64,000 nucleotides of DNA from an uncultured Gammaproteobacteria bacterium (GCA_947259915.1 CAMYOC010000033.1:29166-93165), one strand, 5' to 3'; positions 40,692-53,440 are shown, counted from the first letter of the stretch. Made by a program: numbers and translations. The notes: generated by a model from the sequence alone, not told the origin.

Positions 40692-41801
40692 CTAGCCTGC
40701 TCTCGCCTCCAGGCGCGCCCGGATTCTGAGATCGGGGCCGACCTGACGCACGTCAATAAGCTCCAATTGTACCCTGTCCGCCAGCGAGACGAGCCCGCTC
40801 AGCTCGACCAGACCCCGGGCCTCATCCCCCATGAGGTGGGGTGCCAGGTAGAGCACGAGCTCGTCTATCAGACCCGCGTTGACCATGATGCCGGCCAGCC
40901 TTGCACCGGTCTCTACCAGCACGTCGTTGCACTCCAGCTCGGCCAAACGGGTAAGCAGACGTTGCAGATCCACCTTGCCGCTGTCATTTGGCAACAGCTC
41001 GATCCGGGCCCCGGCCCGCTCCAGCGCCCGCTGCGCGGCGGCATCCTCCAGCGCGCCAAAGATCAATGTCTGACCCGGCAGCCCCAGGAGCCGGGCATCG
41101 GGCGGTGTGCGCAGACGCGAATCAACCACAACCCGCAGCGGCTGTCGCCCGCCGGTGTCGAGCGCCGCTGCACGTACGTTGAGCGAGGGATCGTCGCTGA
41201 TCACGCTGCCGACGCCGGTCAGGATCGCGGAACTCGCTGCGCGCAGATGCTGCACATCGGCCCGCGCCGCCGGACCCGTGATCCACTTGCTCTCACCGTT
41301 GGCCATCGCGGTGCGCCCATCGAGGCTGGCGGCGAGCTTGAGCACGGTACGTGGCCGGCCGCGCTGCATACGGCTGACGAAGCCCGCATTGAGCGCCGCG
41401 GCCTGGTCAGTGAGGAGACCGCACTGGACGTCGACACCAGCCGCCCGTAACGCCGCCAGACCCTGACCTGCGACCAGAGGATTCGGATCCTCCATCGCCA
41501 CCACGACCCGAGCAACACCGGCGGCGATCAGTGCCTCAACGCAAGGCGGCGTGCGGCCATGATGGGCGCAGGGCTCAAGGGTGACGAAGAAGGTCGATCC
41601 CCGCGCCGCCGCGCCAGCGCGCTCCAGCGCCACGATCTCGGCATGCGCGCCGCCGGCGACCGCGTGCCAACCGCTGCTGATCGGTTCGTCATCGACGGTG
41701 ATGACGCAACCGACTCTCGGGTTTGGATGACAGCTGAACTGCCCCCGGCGAGCGAGCCGCAGCGCATCACTCATATGGCCGTGATCGGCCGCGCTGAACA
41801 C
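40692..41801 (-). CDS. ribD: Bifunctional riboflavin deaminase/reductase RibD
   Basis: HAEIVALERAG, LEPCAHHGRTPPCVEALI deaminase motifs; reductase domain KLAASLDGRTAMANGESKWITG. Confidence 0.95.
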   Translation of the reverse strand: MFSAADHGHMSDALRLARRGQFSCHPNPRVGCVITVDDEPISSGWHAVAGGAHAEIVALERAGAAARGSTFFVTLEPCAHHGRTPPCVEALIAAGVARVVVAMEDPNPLVAGQGLAALRAAGVDVQCGLLTDQAAALNAGFVSRMQRGRPRTVLKLAASLDGRTAMANGESKWITGPAARADVQHLRAASSAILTGVGSVISDDPSLNVRAAALDTGGRQPLRVVVDSRLRTPPDARLLGLPGQTLIFGALEDAAAQRALERAGARIELLPNDSGKVDLQRLLTRLAELECNDVLVETGARLAGIMVNAGLIDELVLYLAPHLMGDEARGLVELSGLVSLADRVQLELIDVRQVGPDLRIRARLEARAG

Positions 41802-41805
41802 CGGC

Positions 41806-42309
41806 TCAGTCCTCGTCGCCGGGCAGTAGCGACATCTGCTCGCGCGTGGCCGCGGCGGCCACCGCGCGCAGACGCTCTACCTCGTCACGGAATTCCTCCA
41901 CGTCCTGAAAATGACGGTAGACAGACGCAAAGCGCACGAACGCCACTTCGTCGAGCTGGCGCAGCTCCTCCATCACCAGATCGCCTACCCGACGCGCCGG
42001 GATCTCGCGCTCACCGACGGTACGCAACCGGTGGGTGATCCGGGCGATCGCGGCCTCCAGGTCCTCGGCGCTGACCGGTCTTTTCTCCAGCGCGCGGATC
42101 ATCCCGGAACGCAGCTTCTCCTCGTCGAAGGGCTCGCGGCTGTCGTCGCTCTTGACCAGCCGCGGCATCACCAGTTCCGCGCTCTCGAAAGTGGTAAAGC
42201 GCTCGCTGCAGTCCAGGCACTCGCGCCGGCGTCTGACCTGGGCGCCCTCGCCCGCCAGACGCGAATCGATGACCTTGGTTTCGGGATGACCGCAGAAGGG
42301 GCAGTGCAC
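41806..42309 (-). CDS. nrdR: Transcriptional repressor NrdR
   Basis: [17 protein letters not shown] zinc ribbon, [19 protein letters not shown]-cone domain. Confidence 0.96.
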   Translation of the reverse strand: MHCPFCGHPETKVIDSRLAGEGAQVRRRRECLDCSERFTTFESAELVMPRLVKSDDSREPFDEEKLRSGMIRALEKRPVSAEDLEAAIARITHRLRTVGEREIPARRVGDLVMEELRQLDEVAFVRFASVYRHFQDVEEFRDEVERLRAVAAAATREQMSLLPGDED

Positions 42310-42327
42310 GTCGCGCGTCCGGCCGGG

Positions 42328-43584
42328 TCAGCTCTGGTAGATCGGGAAGCGGCCGCAGAGCTCGAGCACCTGGCCGCGGACCCGGTCGACGATGCTCTCG
42401 TCGCCCATGTGGTCCAGCACGTCGGCGATCAGGCCCGCCAGCGTCGCGCATTCATCCCCGCCAAAACCGCGCGTGGTGATCGCCGGTGTACCCATGCGCA
42501 GACCGCTGGTGACAAAGGGCGATCGCGGATCGTTGGGGACCGAGTTCTTGTTGACCGTGATATAGGCACGCTCCAGTGCCGCATCCGCGTCCTTACCGGT
42601 GATGTCCTTGTCAATCAGATCGACCAGGAACAGATGGTTGTCGGTGCCGCCGGAGACGATGTTGTAGCCGCGTTCGCTGAGCACCCGCGTCATGGTTCGA
42701 GCGTTGTCGATCACCTGGGCCTGATAATCGCGGAACGCCGGTTCCAGCGCTTCCCTGAAAGCCACGGCCTTGGCCGCGATCACGTGCATCAGTGGACCGC
42801 CCTGGGTGCCGGGGAAGACCAGGGAATTGAACTTCTTGGTCAGCGCCTCGTTCTCCCGGGCCAGGATCATGCCGCCGCGCGGACCGCGCAGGGTCTTGTG
42901 CGTGGTGGTCGTGACCACGTCGGCAATCGGTACCGGGCTGGGATAGACGCCAGCGGCGACCAGACCGGCGATATGCGCCATATCGGCCATCAAAAAAGCG
43001 CCTACCGAATCGGCGATGTCGCGGAAACGCTGCCAGTCGACGACCCGCGAGTAAGCGGAGAAACCGGCGATGATCAGCTTCGGCCGATGCTCGTCGGCCA
43101 GCGCCTGGACCTGATCGTAGTCGATCTCGCCGGTGGCGTAGTCCAGACCGTATTGCGCCGCCTTGTAGAAGCGTCCGGAGAAATTGACCTTGGCCCCATG
43201 CGTCAGATGGCCGCCATCGGCCAGGCTCATACCCAGGATCGGATCGCCCGGCTCCAGCAGCGCGGCGAACACCGCCACGTTGGCCTGACTGCCCGAGTGC
43301 GGCTGCACGTTGGCGTAATCCGCACCGAACAGCTCGCGCGCCCTGGCGATCGCAAGTTCCTCAGCCGTATCCACGTACTCGCAGCCGCCGTAATAACGTT
43401 TGCGCGGATAGCCCTCGGCATATTTGTTGGTCAGCACCGAACCCTGGGCCTCGAGCACCCGCGGGCTGGCATAGTTCTCCGAGGCGATCAGCTCGGCATG
43501 TTCCTGCTGACGCGTGAGCTCCGCAGCCATGGCCGCGGCCAGCTCATCGTCGTATCCGGCGATCGTCATCTCGGGGCTGAACAT
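42328..43584 (-). CDS. glyA: Serine hydroxymethyltransferase
   Basis: [52 protein letters not shown] Lys; start [10 protein letters not shown]. Confidence 0.97.
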   Translation of the reverse strand: MFSPEMTIAGYDDELAAAMAAELTRQQEHAELIASENYASPRVLEAQGSVLTNKYAEGYPRKRYYGGCEYVDTAEELAIARARELFGADYANVQPHSGSQANVAVFAALLEPGDPILGMSLADGGHLTHGAKVNFSGRFYKAAQYGLDYATGEIDYDQVQALADEHRPKLIIAGFSAYSRVVDWQRFRDIADSVGAFLMADMAHIAGLVAAGVYPSPVPIADVVTTTTHKTLRGPRGGMILARENEALTKKFNSLVFPGTQGGPLMHVIAAKAVAFREALEPAFRDYQAQVIDNARTMTRVLSERGYNIVSGGTDNHLFLVDLIDKDITGKDADAALERAYITVNKNSVPNDPRSPFVTSGLRMGTPAITTRGFGGDECATLAGLIADVLDHMGDESIVDRVRGQVLELCGRFPIYQS

Positions 43585-43688
43585 CGGGGCAACTCCAGTT
43601 CGGTTTGGGCGGTCGGAAAAACGGTCATTGTACCGCAGCAGCCCGCTCGGGTGACCGTCGTCGGAAGCGATGGCGAGCGGCGGGCGCG

Positions 43689-44651
43689 TCAGCCAGCGGA
43701 CAGCATTTCCTGGACCACGCGGGACCAGCCGATAGCGATATTGGCACGGTTGTAACCGCCGCCACCGAGTGCCACCAGACGACCCTGGCAATGGCGATCG
43801 GCGATCTCGCACAGACTGGCCGCCGCCAGCCCATGGGCGTCCTCGGAGAAGCAAAGATGGGTCAGCGGGTCGCCGGCGAGGCTGTCTGCACCGCACTGGA
43901 AGACGATGAACTCCGGCTTCGACTCGTTGAGATAGGTTTCGATCTCCCGCCAGGCATCACGGAAATCCGCGTCGTCGGCACCCGGCGCCAGCGGCAGGTT
44001 GAGCTTGGTCCCCACTGCGGGCCCGTCCCCGGTCTCGCTGCGGGCGCCGGTGCCGGGGAACAGGAAGCGTCCGTCCTCGTGGATATCGGCAAACAGGACG
44101 TCGGGATCTTCAGCAAAGCCGTAGTACACGCCGTCACCATGATGGGCGTCGATGTCCACATAAGCGATGCGACGCAGACCATGCCGCCGGCGCAGCGACT
44201 CGATCAGTACCGCGCAGTCGTTGAACACGCAAAAACCCGAGGTGCGGTTGCGGGCCGCGTGATGCAGCCCGGCGATCGGCACAAAGGCCCGGCGCACGGC
44301 CCCGGCCATCACCTGCTCGCCGGCCCGCAACGTGGCGCCGACCACGGCTCGGGAGGCTTCATAGATGCCGGGAAAGGCCGGCGTGTCGCCAAAGTCCAGA
44401 TAGCCCTCGCCGATCAGCGACATCTCCTCGACAAAGCCGACATGATGTGGCGCGTGGAACCATTCGACCTCCCGGCGCGTGGCGGTCCGCGGATCGTCGA
44501 ACAACACTCGCGACTCGAGCTGGCGTTCTCTGAGACCGCGGAGAAAGGCGTCATGACGATCAGGCCCGAACGGATGACCGTGGCCAAAGCCATAGCCCGC
44601 GGCCGCTTCGCCGCTGACGATGGACACCCGATTGTCGGAAGGGCCGCTCAT
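43689..44651 (-). CDS. Histone deacetylase-like family protein
   Basis: [66 protein letters not shown]. Confidence 0.9.
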   Translation of the reverse strand: MSGPSDNRVSIVSGEAAAGYGFGHGHPFGPDRHDAFLRGLRERQLESRVLFDDPRTATRREVEWFHAPHHVGFVEEMSLIGEGYLDFGDTPAFPGIYEASRAVVGATLRAGEQVMAGAVRRAFVPIAGLHHAARNRTSGFCVFNDCAVLIESLRRRHGLRRIAYVDIDAHHGDGVYYGFAEDPDVLFADIHEDGRFLFPGTGARSETGDGPAVGTKLNLPLAPGADDADFRDAWREIETYLNESKPEFIVFQCGADSLAGDPLTHLCFSEDAHGLAAASLCEIADRHCQGRLVALGGGGYNRANIAIGWSRVVQEMLSAG

Positions 44652-44682
44652 TAGACGTCGAGAGTAGCACAGGGTCCGGGCG

Positions 44683-44714
44683 AAAAAAGACCCGCCGCGC
44701 GGCGCGCGGCGGGT
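44683..44714 (-). terminator. Intrinsic terminator downstream of the penicillin acylase gene
   Basis: Minus strand: ACCCGCCGCGCGCCGCGCGGCGGGT hairpin followed by CTTTTTT. Confidence 0.85.
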
Positions 44715-44764
44715 GGTGATAGTGCAGCAATCGCGGCTATGGGTACGGCGATGCCGGTACCGAT

Positions 44765-47683
44765 TCAGGGCCGGAATTTTTGCACGCTGTCCGTGCCGTG
44801 CCTGAGGTCCCCGCTCTTGAACCGGATCGGGTTTGCGTCATTGGTCAGCCACCGGGGCAGCATCGGATAGACATAGAACTTGTCCCCCGGCACCGCGCTG
44901 GTGCCACCCGGCCACACCGACTGGGACACCGGGCCCGAAGGCCGCACGTCGGCCACCCAACGGTTGGTCGGCCCACTGCCAAACATAAAGCCGTTTATGC
45001 CGGCAGCTCGCGCGTTGTGCGAGGACGCATCCGGCGTGCCGAAACCGCCGTCGGTCGGAATACCCGACAAATTATCCAACGGCGCCGGGAAAGCGCCGAA
45101 CGCCGGCGGCACGCTAAACGGCCCGCCCAGCGGCGAGTCGAACACGATCCGATGCAGCAAACCCCAGCGGTAGTCATCGATGTCGGTGCTGCCGTCAAAG
45201 GCCTCCGCAAATTCGGGACCGGCCAGCCGGTCCAGCGCATCCGACAATCCCGCCAGCATCAACACCTGGACGTCGGTGGCCTGATCGCCGGCACCGCCAG
45301 CGAAGAAATCGACACCGGATGCCGACACACCGCCGTTCTCTACCAGGTTGCGCAGCGCGGTCATCGCCAGCGACGAGCCCGGCGTGTAGTCACCCAGACC
45401 GATGCCCTGCAGCGTCGTGTCCAGGGTCGAGCGGACAAAGCTGGAGCGCCACACGCTGTATACCGTGGTGGCGACGCTGGCCCGGATCTCGTCGGCGTCA
45501 AGACTGCCACCCGGATCGCCGTCCATATCCTCGCTGTCGTAACCCTCAGGGATACCGGTCTTGGCCTGATAGTCCAGACCGGCCCACATCACCAGCTTGT
45601 CGATCGCGTCAGCCAGGCGCGGATCGCTGGCGGCCGCGGCCAGGGCCGGATCAGCACCTTGAGCCATGCCATCGTCATAGGCCTGGATAATCAGCGGCGC
45701 GAAGAATCCGGCGTCCAGCAGACCGACGTCGGCCTGGATCTCAGCCATCTCTTCCACGGACAATTTCTGGTCCCCGCTGGACAACGCGCGGCGTACCCGC
45801 TCGGTGATGCTGCCGGCGCGGAAGCCGGAGGCGTAACCGGGGTTCAGATAGAACACGCCGCCGGTATCCCGGAACTGGTTGAGCACGTCGTTATCCAGCG
45901 TGGTGCCCGCCGGATCGTTGTTGGCGTTGACGAAGAAGCCATTGCTCGGGTTGACGATCTGCGGCATCTCCCCGGGGCCCAGGATCTCGTACGGCGTGAC
46001 CTGGCCAGGGTAGTCATTTTGCTGCGGCAGCCACTGATGCAGATCCAGGTCGCCCTGGCGGATAAAGAACGGTGGCACGCCGGCGGCCGCACCCAGAAGC
46101 TCGAGGTCGGTGCGGATCGGCATCTCGGCGCTGGTGAAGTAGGCCAGGTTGCCGCGGCGATCGGCGTAGGCCCAGTTCTGCGAACCGAAATCGAAACGGG
46201 CCAGCCCGTCACGGAAATCGTCCAGATCCCGCGACGTGTTCCACAGATAGAACGTCTCCAGTTCCCGGGTCGGGCCGAAGCCGGTGTATTGGGCGGTCAG
46301 TACGGAGCTGCCAGGCGCCAGGTTCCCCAGCACCTGCAGGATTACGCCGTTATAGCGAGCCGGTACGGTGAGCGTGAACGGCGGAATGCTCGGGTCCGGC
46401 GGCGCCGGGACCACCACACCGCCGACGTTGATAAAATAGGACTCCGGCACCGGGACGATCGGTCCGAGCGCGCCGCCGGGCAGCGCGATACTGAGACCCA
46501 GCGGGGCCTGCGGATCGGCAACCAGCGTATCCAGGAATATATCCGTGACATCCATCGGATTGGTGGTCGGGCCCCAGGCGATGTCGCGGTTTTGTCCGGT
46601 GATGATAAAGGGCGTGCCGGCGAAGCCATTGCCCACGGCGTCATATCCCGGCGAGCTGATTTGCATCGGATAAAAGGTCGTCGGGTTATCCAGCGAGAGA
46701 TGCGGATCGTTGGCGATGATGGGATAGCCCGTGGCGGACCTGGCCCCGACGACACCCCAATTGTTGGAACCGCGGTCGGAGCGTTCGTTCTCGATCAGCG
46801 TCCGCAACAGCGGCACCTGACGGGCTTTGCGCAAATATTCCTCCGACAGCCGCGCCGCATCCGGATGGACCTTTGGTGTGCTTTTCGCGCCCATCGCTTT
46901 GGCCTGTGCCTTACCTTTTGGCGGGCGTTGTGATCCGCTGCTGCCGGCATCCGGCACGGTGCTGGCGGGATCGAACGGCTCGGAGCGGTAGAGGTCCTCG
47001 GAGAACAACAGATAGCCGGGCTGCTCACCCAGCACAAACTGGAACGCACCCAGCGTCTGGCTGTTGTCGATATCGTCCAGATCAAAGGACAGCCCGAACG
47101 CGATCAGCTTGCCGATCACGATGCTGTCCACCGGCGACCATGGCTCGAATGAACTCAGGTTTAGCGCGCCATACTCGGGCGGCAGCGCGCCGCCGGCTGC
47201 GTCTACATAGGCGTTGACACCCTCGGCATAGGCAAACATCGCCGCCTCCACGCCGCGGGCGGTCTTGTCGCCTGCCGCAGCGTCAGTCTGGATCGCGGCC
47301 CAGGTCCGCTCGGCGGAGCGACGCAGACCGATGGTGCGTAACTGCACGTCACTGCCCAGCGCGCCCTGCCCGAGCAACTCGGCGAGGGTACCGCTCGGCT
47401 GGCGGCGGTTCACGTCCAGCTGAAACAGGCGGTCCTCGGCATGGACCCAGCCCTGAAGAAAGAACATGTCGTGTTCATTGCGGGCCTGGACATGAGCCAG
47501 TCCATCGACATCCCGGATGATCTTGGCGGAAGACTTGAGAGCCGGCAGCCGGATCACCTTGCTGTTGCCCGCGGGTCGGGCCGCGGCGTCGTTTTGGGCC
47601 TTCGGTCCAGCGTCCGCGATGCCCTGGCCGGTCATCAAGACGATCACACATGCGGCGCAGGCCGCGGCAATTCGGTTTAACAT
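44765..47683 (-). CDS. Penicillin acylase family protein (Ntn hydrolase), secreted
   Basis: 972 aa; N-term signal peptide; RGSNNWGVVGARSATGYPIIANDPHLSL contains the SNNW autoprocessing Ser and ANDPHL motif. Confidence 0.9.
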   Translation of the reverse strand: MLNRIAAACAACVIVLMTGQGIADAGPKAQNDAAARPAGNSKVIRLPALKSSAKIIRDVDGLAHVQARNEHDMFFLQGWVHAEDRLFQLDVNRRQPSGTLAELLGQGALGSDVQLRTIGLRRSAERTWAAIQTDAAAGDKTARGVEAAMFAYAEGVNAYVDAAGGALPPEYGALNLSSFEPWSPVDSIVIGKLIAFGLSFDLDDIDNSQTLGAFQFVLGEQPGYLLFSEDLYRSEPFDPASTVPDAGSSGSQRPPKGKAQAKAMGAKSTPKVHPDAARLSEEYLRKARQVPLLRTLIENERSDRGSNNWGVVGARSATGYPIIANDPHLSLDNPTTFYPMQISSPGYDAVGNGFAGTPFIITGQNRDIAWGPTTNPMDVTDIFLDTLVADPQAPLGLSIALPGGALGPIVPVPESYFINVGGVVVPAPPDPSIPPFTLTVPARYNGVILQVLGNLAPGSSVLTAQYTGFGPTRELETFYLWNTSRDLDDFRDGLARFDFGSQNWAYADRRGNLAYFTSAEMPIRTDLELLGAAAGVPPFFIRQGDLDLHQWLPQQNDYPGQVTPYEILGPGEMPQIVNPSNGFFVNANNDPAGTTLDNDVLNQFRDTGGVFYLNPGYASGFRAGSITERVRRALSSGDQKLSVEEMAEIQADVGLLDAGFFAPLIIQAYDDGMAQGADPALAAAASDPRLADAIDKLVMWAGLDYQAKTGIPEGYDSEDMDGDPGGSLDADEIRASVATTVYSVWRSSFVRSTLDTTLQGIGLGDYTPGSSLAMTALRNLVENGGVSASGVDFFAGGAGDQATDVQVLMLAGLSDALDRLAGPEFAEAFDGSTDIDDYRWGLLHRIVFDSPLGGPFSVPPAFGAFPAPLDNLSGIPTDGGFGTPDASSHNARAAGINGFMFGSGPTNRWVADVRPSGPVSQSVWPGGTSAVPGDKFYVYPMLPRWLTNDANPIRFKSGDLRHGTDSVQKFRP

Positions 47684-47838
47684 AACCCCCTCCCAGCGAA
47701 TCGATGCGTCCCCTATTTATAGTTGCCCACCGCAACCGAATCCAATGCCTGCCGTCTGGCGCGACGCTTTGGTCGCGGCTGGCGTCGTTTACCGCCATCC
47801 CCGATACTTCCGCTTTTGTCCGCGAGTCCAGCATCTCC

Positions 47839-49506
<1,668 letters not shown>

Positions 49507-49583
49507 GATATCCGACGTCATGCACTGGCTATCCTGCCGCCTCGTAATAGTGATCCATTTTTTAGATTTACAAACAAATATTT

Positions 49584-50906
49584 ATGACTGATTCCTCAGG
49601 TGACTTGGAGATTCTTGCCGAGGCCGAACAGCTGCGAGCGCAGGGGCGGTTTGACGAAGCCGCCGCCCGTCTGGAGACGCTCCTCGCCGAGCGGCCGGAG
49701 CATCTCGACGCGCTGATGAAACTGGCGCAAATCGCGCTGGCCCAGCGACGCATGGACGAATGCCTGCGGCTGCTGGAGCAGGCAAGCGGCCAGCATCCCG
49801 CGGATGCAGAGCTGCATTTCCGGCGCGCGACGGTGTTACACCAGCTCGGACGCATCGACGAGGCACGGGCGGCTTACGCCAGAGCTGCCGAACTGCAGCC
49901 GGATCACGTGCCCGCCTTGCTCAAGCTCGGCGCTTGCTGTGTCGCGATGGGCGATCGCAATGCCGCGATCCGGACCTATCAGGGCGTGGTCGCAATCACC
50001 GGTCCGGTGGGGCGCGCGCTCCGCGACCCGAGATTGCCGGCGGCGATCCGCGCAGATGCTGAACTCATGCATCGCACGCTGACCGGCAGATACCGGGAGT
50101 TACTCGAACTGACCCGAACCTATCTGCGGCAGCGGTACCCGGCCGGCGATCTGACCCGGATCGAAGCCGCGTTTGCGATCATCGCTGGCGAACGTCAGCG
50201 GCGCTACGACCATCCGCAGCAGCGTCCGGAGTTCTTCTTTATCCCGGGACTGGCGCCGGTACCCTGGTTCGAGCGCAAACAATTCGACTGGGTCACGCAG
50301 GTGGAGGACGCATTCCCGGCGGTGCGCGCGGAACTCGAGGCACTGCTCCCGGAGCGTGCCGGCTTTACGCCCTACATCCACGGCACCCAGGGCCAGGAAG
50401 CGACGACGCCCGACGGCACCGATTTCTCTCATCTGGCCGGCAATCCGTCATGGAGCGCGTTTCATCTGCACAAAGGCAGACGCATCGATGAGCATTGCAC
50501 CCGTTGCCCGCAGACCGCCGCGCTGATGGATTCGCTGCCGCTGCCGCAGGCCGAAGGCTGGATGCCGGAGACCTTCTTCTCGGTGCTGGGGCCCGGTGAA
50601 CGGATCATCCCCCATTTCGGCCAGATGAATGGACGGTTGACGATCCATCTCGGTCTGATCATCCCGCCAGACTGCGGCATCCGTGTGGACGATGAGACAC
50701 GCGGCTGGGCGGAAGGCAAGATCCTGGCCTTCGACGACAGCTTTGTGCATGAAGCCTGGAACGATAGCGAGCAGGAACGCGCGGTCTATATCTTCGAGGC
50801 CTGGCACCCGGATATGCAGCCCGCGGAGATCGACGGAGTGCAGCATTTTCTCGAGACCCGCGCGCGCTGGCTGCGCGAGGTCGGCGCCGAACACAGCGAC
50901 GGCTGA
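49584..50906 (+). CDS. TPR repeat protein with C-terminal aspartyl/asparaginyl beta-hydroxylase-like domain
   Basis: N-term TPRs (AEQLRAQGRFDEAAARLETLLAERPEHLDAL); C-term FSVLGPGERIIPHFGQMNGRLTIHLGLIIP ... FDDSFVHEAWNDSEQERAVYIFEAWHPD. Confidence 0.88.
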   Translation: MTDSSGDLEILAEAEQLRAQGRFDEAAARLETLLAERPEHLDALMKLAQIALAQRRMDECLRLLEQASGQHPADAELHFRRATVLHQLGRIDEARAAYARAAELQPDHVPALLKLGACCVAMGDRNAAIRTYQGVVAITGPVGRALRDPRLPAAIRADAELMHRTLTGRYRELLELTRTYLRQRYPAGDLTRIEAAFAIIAGERQRRYDHPQQRPEFFFIPGLAPVPWFERKQFDWVTQVEDAFPAVRAELEALLPERAGFTPYIHGTQGQEATTPDGTDFSHLAGNPSWSAFHLHKGRRIDEHCTRCPQTAALMDSLPLPQAEGWMPETFFSVLGPGERIIPHFGQMNGRLTIHLGLIIPPDCGIRVDDETRGWAEGKILAFDDSFVHEAWNDSEQERAVYIFEAWHPDMQPAEIDGVQHFLETRARWLREVGAEHSDG

Positions 50907-50913
50907 CGCGGAT

Positions 50914-51684
50914 TCAGTTCCGCGCGGACAGATACTTCTCCCGGCGCAACTGCCGCACGCCAAAACCCCTCTCCTTCAGCAGCTCCACGGACTCGTCGAC
51001 CATATTGGGGTTGCCACACAGATAGACGATGTCATGCTCGGCGTCAGGGTTCAGACCGGCGAACTGATGCTGCACATACCCTTTGCTCTCCCAGTCGGCA
51101 GCGTCATCCGGCAGCTCGCGGCTATAGCAGGCACGGAACGTGAACCGGTCGGTCTGTTCCGCGAGGCGGCGGAAGGCATCGGCATAAAGCAGCTCCTGCC
51201 GGTTGCGGACGCCGAGCATCAATTCTGCGGTGTGTCCGGGCTTGCCCAGCAGCTTCTGTATATCGGGGAGCATGGAGTGGTAGGGCGTCACCCCGGTGCC
51301 TGTCGCCACGAGCAGATAACGGCAGGGCGGATCCTCGCGCAGCACAAAGCGGCCATAGGGTCCGCTGCCTTCCACCATGTCCCCGGGCCTGAGCGCGAAC
51401 AACTTGCCGGTCGCAAAGCCCCCCTCCACCGGCGCCACGGCGATCTCGATGAGGTCCGAAGTCCCGGGCTGGGTGACCACGCTGTAACTGCGGTGCGTGC
51501 GGTGACCATCTCTATCCCAGTGCAGATTGACAAACTGGCCCGCGGTGAACTCGAACGGCTCCCGGTCGGCGCGCCTGAACGCGTATTGGCGCACCGTCGG
51601 CGTGAGTTCCACGCTGTGCACCATGGTCAATGGAAAGGTGTTCGCGGCCATATCGGTCCCCGTGTTGAGGCGCTCTTTTAACAC
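50914..51684 (-). CDS. Ferredoxin/flavodoxin--NADP reductase-like protein
   Basis: HRTHRSYSVVTQPG FAD motif, LLVATGTGVTPYHSML NAD(P) motif, VYLCGNPNMVDE. Confidence 0.88.
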   Translation of the reverse strand: MLKERLNTGTDMAANTFPLTMVHSVELTPTVRQYAFRRADREPFEFTAGQFVNLHWDRDGHRTHRSYSVVTQPGTSDLIEIAVAPVEGGFATGKLFALRPGDMVEGSGPYGRFVLREDPPCRYLLVATGTGVTPYHSMLPDIQKLLGKPGHTAELMLGVRNRQELLYADAFRRLAEQTDRFTFRACYSRELPDDAADWESKGYVQHQFAGLNPDAEHDIVYLCGNPNMVDESVELLKERGFGVRQLRREKYLSARN

Positions 51685-51770
51685 AGGCCACCGCGGGGGG
51701 CCACGTTGACCCGCGGGGATGCACTGATATATTCGGCGCTCCTCTGGACCGATGTCGAGACAACAAGATC

Positions 51771-52619
51771 ATGCTCCCAAGACCACTGATACTGACGGCC
51801 GCGATGCTGCTGACGACGCTTGCGACTCCGCTTGAGGCCATGGACGTCGAGACCACCCAGGCGCTGGGTGCTGCACTCGATGGCAACCAGCGCTCAGCGG
51901 AGAACAAGGCGCGCGATGTTTACCGGCATCCGCAGGCGACGCTGGCGTTCTTCGGTTTTGAGGCCCACATGACGGTGGTTGAGCTCTGGCCGGGAGGCGG
52001 CTGGTACACCGAGATCCTCGCGCCGGCCCTGCGCGGCAGTGGCAAGCTGGTGGCGGCCCACTACGGCGAGAACACCGGCTCCGACTATCGCACACGCAGC
52101 TATCTGGGCTTTGTCGAAAAACTCGCCGCTCGTCCCGAGATTTACGATCAGGTCAAGTTGATGGCCTGGGGCAAGGGCGCCGGAAACGCGCTTGGCCAGG
52201 ACAGCTCCGCCGACATGGTTGTGACCTTCCGCAACATGCACAGCCTGATCCGGGGCGATCAGCTCGACGCGTTCCTCGATGCCGCGTTCCGCGTACTGAA
52301 ACCTGGCGGCGTGCTGGGCTTGGTGCAGCACCGCGGTCAGACGCTGTCGGATCGTGGGCCCGGCGATATCAATATCGCCGAGGAGGCCGGTTCGGGCTAT
52401 GTACCGCAGGGCTATCTCATCGACAAAGTCACCACAGCCGGATTCGTGCTCGACGGCCAGAGCGAGATCAACGCCAATCCACGCGATACGAAAGATTACC
52501 CGGAGGGTGTCTGGACCCTGCCGCCATCTCTGAGGCTGGGCGAAACGGAGCAGACAAAATACCTGGCGATCGGTGAGAGCGACCGCATGACGCTGCGCTT
52601 CGTCAAGCCGGGCAGCTGA
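51771..52619 (+). CDS. Predicted class I SAM-dependent methyltransferase with signal peptide (COG4798-like)
   Basis: Signal peptide then MTVVELWPGGGWYTEILAPALRGSGKLVAAHYG, DMVVTFRNMHSL, AFRVLKPGGVLGLVQHR. Confidence 0.78.
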   Translation: MLPRPLILTAAMLLTTLATPLEAMDVETTQALGAALDGNQRSAENKARDVYRHPQATLAFFGFEAHMTVVELWPGGGWYTEILAPALRGSGKLVAAHYGENTGSDYRTRSYLGFVEKLAARPEIYDQVKLMAWGKGAGNALGQDSSADMVVTFRNMHSLIRGDQLDAFLDAAFRVLKPGGVLGLVQHRGQTLSDRGPGDINIAEEAGSGYVPQGYLIDKVTTAGFVLDGQSEINANPRDTKDYPEGVWTLPPSLRLGETEQTKYLAIGESDRMTLRFVKPGS

Positions 52620-52625
52620 ATAGGC

Positions 52626-53438
52626 TTACCCGACGCGGGTACCGAGACGCGCCAGCAGGATGCTGAAAACCTCTCTGAGGCGCCCGCCCGCGCCGATAAA
52701 GCGCGGGCTGTCCGGTCCCTCGGCCGGCCGACCCTCGTCCATATACACGCGTTGGCACATCTCGATCTGGATCGCGTCCACCTCTTCGAGACGACCATAG
52801 TGGTCGGTGATGTAGCCGCCCTTGTAGGGCTCGTTGACGGCCACGCGCAAGCCCTGTTCGCTAAAGCCGTCGATCAACGCCTGGCGCAGCCATTCGCCGC
52901 AGCTCTGACCGTCCCGATCACCCAGATAGATTTCGCCGGTCAGCGCGCCGTGCAGGCGGTTGGCGACGCTGGCCACGCTGTGGGCGTCGATCAATACGAC
53001 AAAACCGAAGCGATGCCGCAGCGCCTTCAGCAAGCGCAGCAACTCGTCGTGATACGGCTTGTGGTAGAGCTGGCGGCGGCGCTCGATATCCTCGGCTGAG
53101 GGCGGCTGCCGGAACACCGGCTCCCCCTGAAACGTCTCTGTCGGCACCAGACCGGTCTCGAAACGGCCCGGATACAGCGGTGTCGCTTTGGGACTGCGGT
53201 TCAGATCGACGACAAACCGGCTATAGACCGCGTGGATGCTGGTGATGCCCAGCCCGGGCAGAAAGTCGTAGAGATCGTGCAGGTGCCAGTCGGTCATGGG
53301 CAGGGCGGCCATATCCGAACCGGCCAGCGCCGCCGCCACGTCCTCCGGCACCCGCACACCGGTATGCGGGATGCTGACCAGCACCGGGACCTCAGCGGCC
53401 GTCGGCCGCCGCACCTCGAACGGCGTTAACCCTGGCAT
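52626..53438 (-). CDS. hutG: N-formylglutamate deformylase
   Basis: VLVSIPHTGVRVPEDV, FVVDLNRSP, VLIDAHSVASVANRLHG; adjacent to hutF. Confidence 0.9.
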   Translation of the reverse strand: MPGLTPFEVRRPTAAEVPVLVSIPHTGVRVPEDVAAALAGSDMAALPMTDWHLHDLYDFLPGLGITSIHAVYSRFVVDLNRSPKATPLYPGRFETGLVPTETFQGEPVFRQPPSAEDIERRRQLYHKPYHDELLRLLKALRHRFGFVVLIDAHSVASVANRLHGALTGEIYLGDRDGQSCGEWLRQALIDGFSEQGLRVAVNEPYKGGYITDHYGRLEEVDAIQIEMCQRVYMDEGRPAEGPDSPRFIGAGGRLREVFSILLARLGTRVG

Positions 53439-53440
53439 CG

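Noticed and set aside
38672-43755. Series of long plus-strand ORFs opposite ribH, ribBA, ribE, ribD, nrdR and glyA
   Set aside because: All mirror conserved minus-strand genes and lack recognisable domains.
44780-46933. 717-aa antisense ORF opposite the penicillin acylase gene
   Set aside because: Arg/His-rich translation typical of a GC-driven reverse-frame artefact; the sense gene has a signal peptide and active-site motifs.
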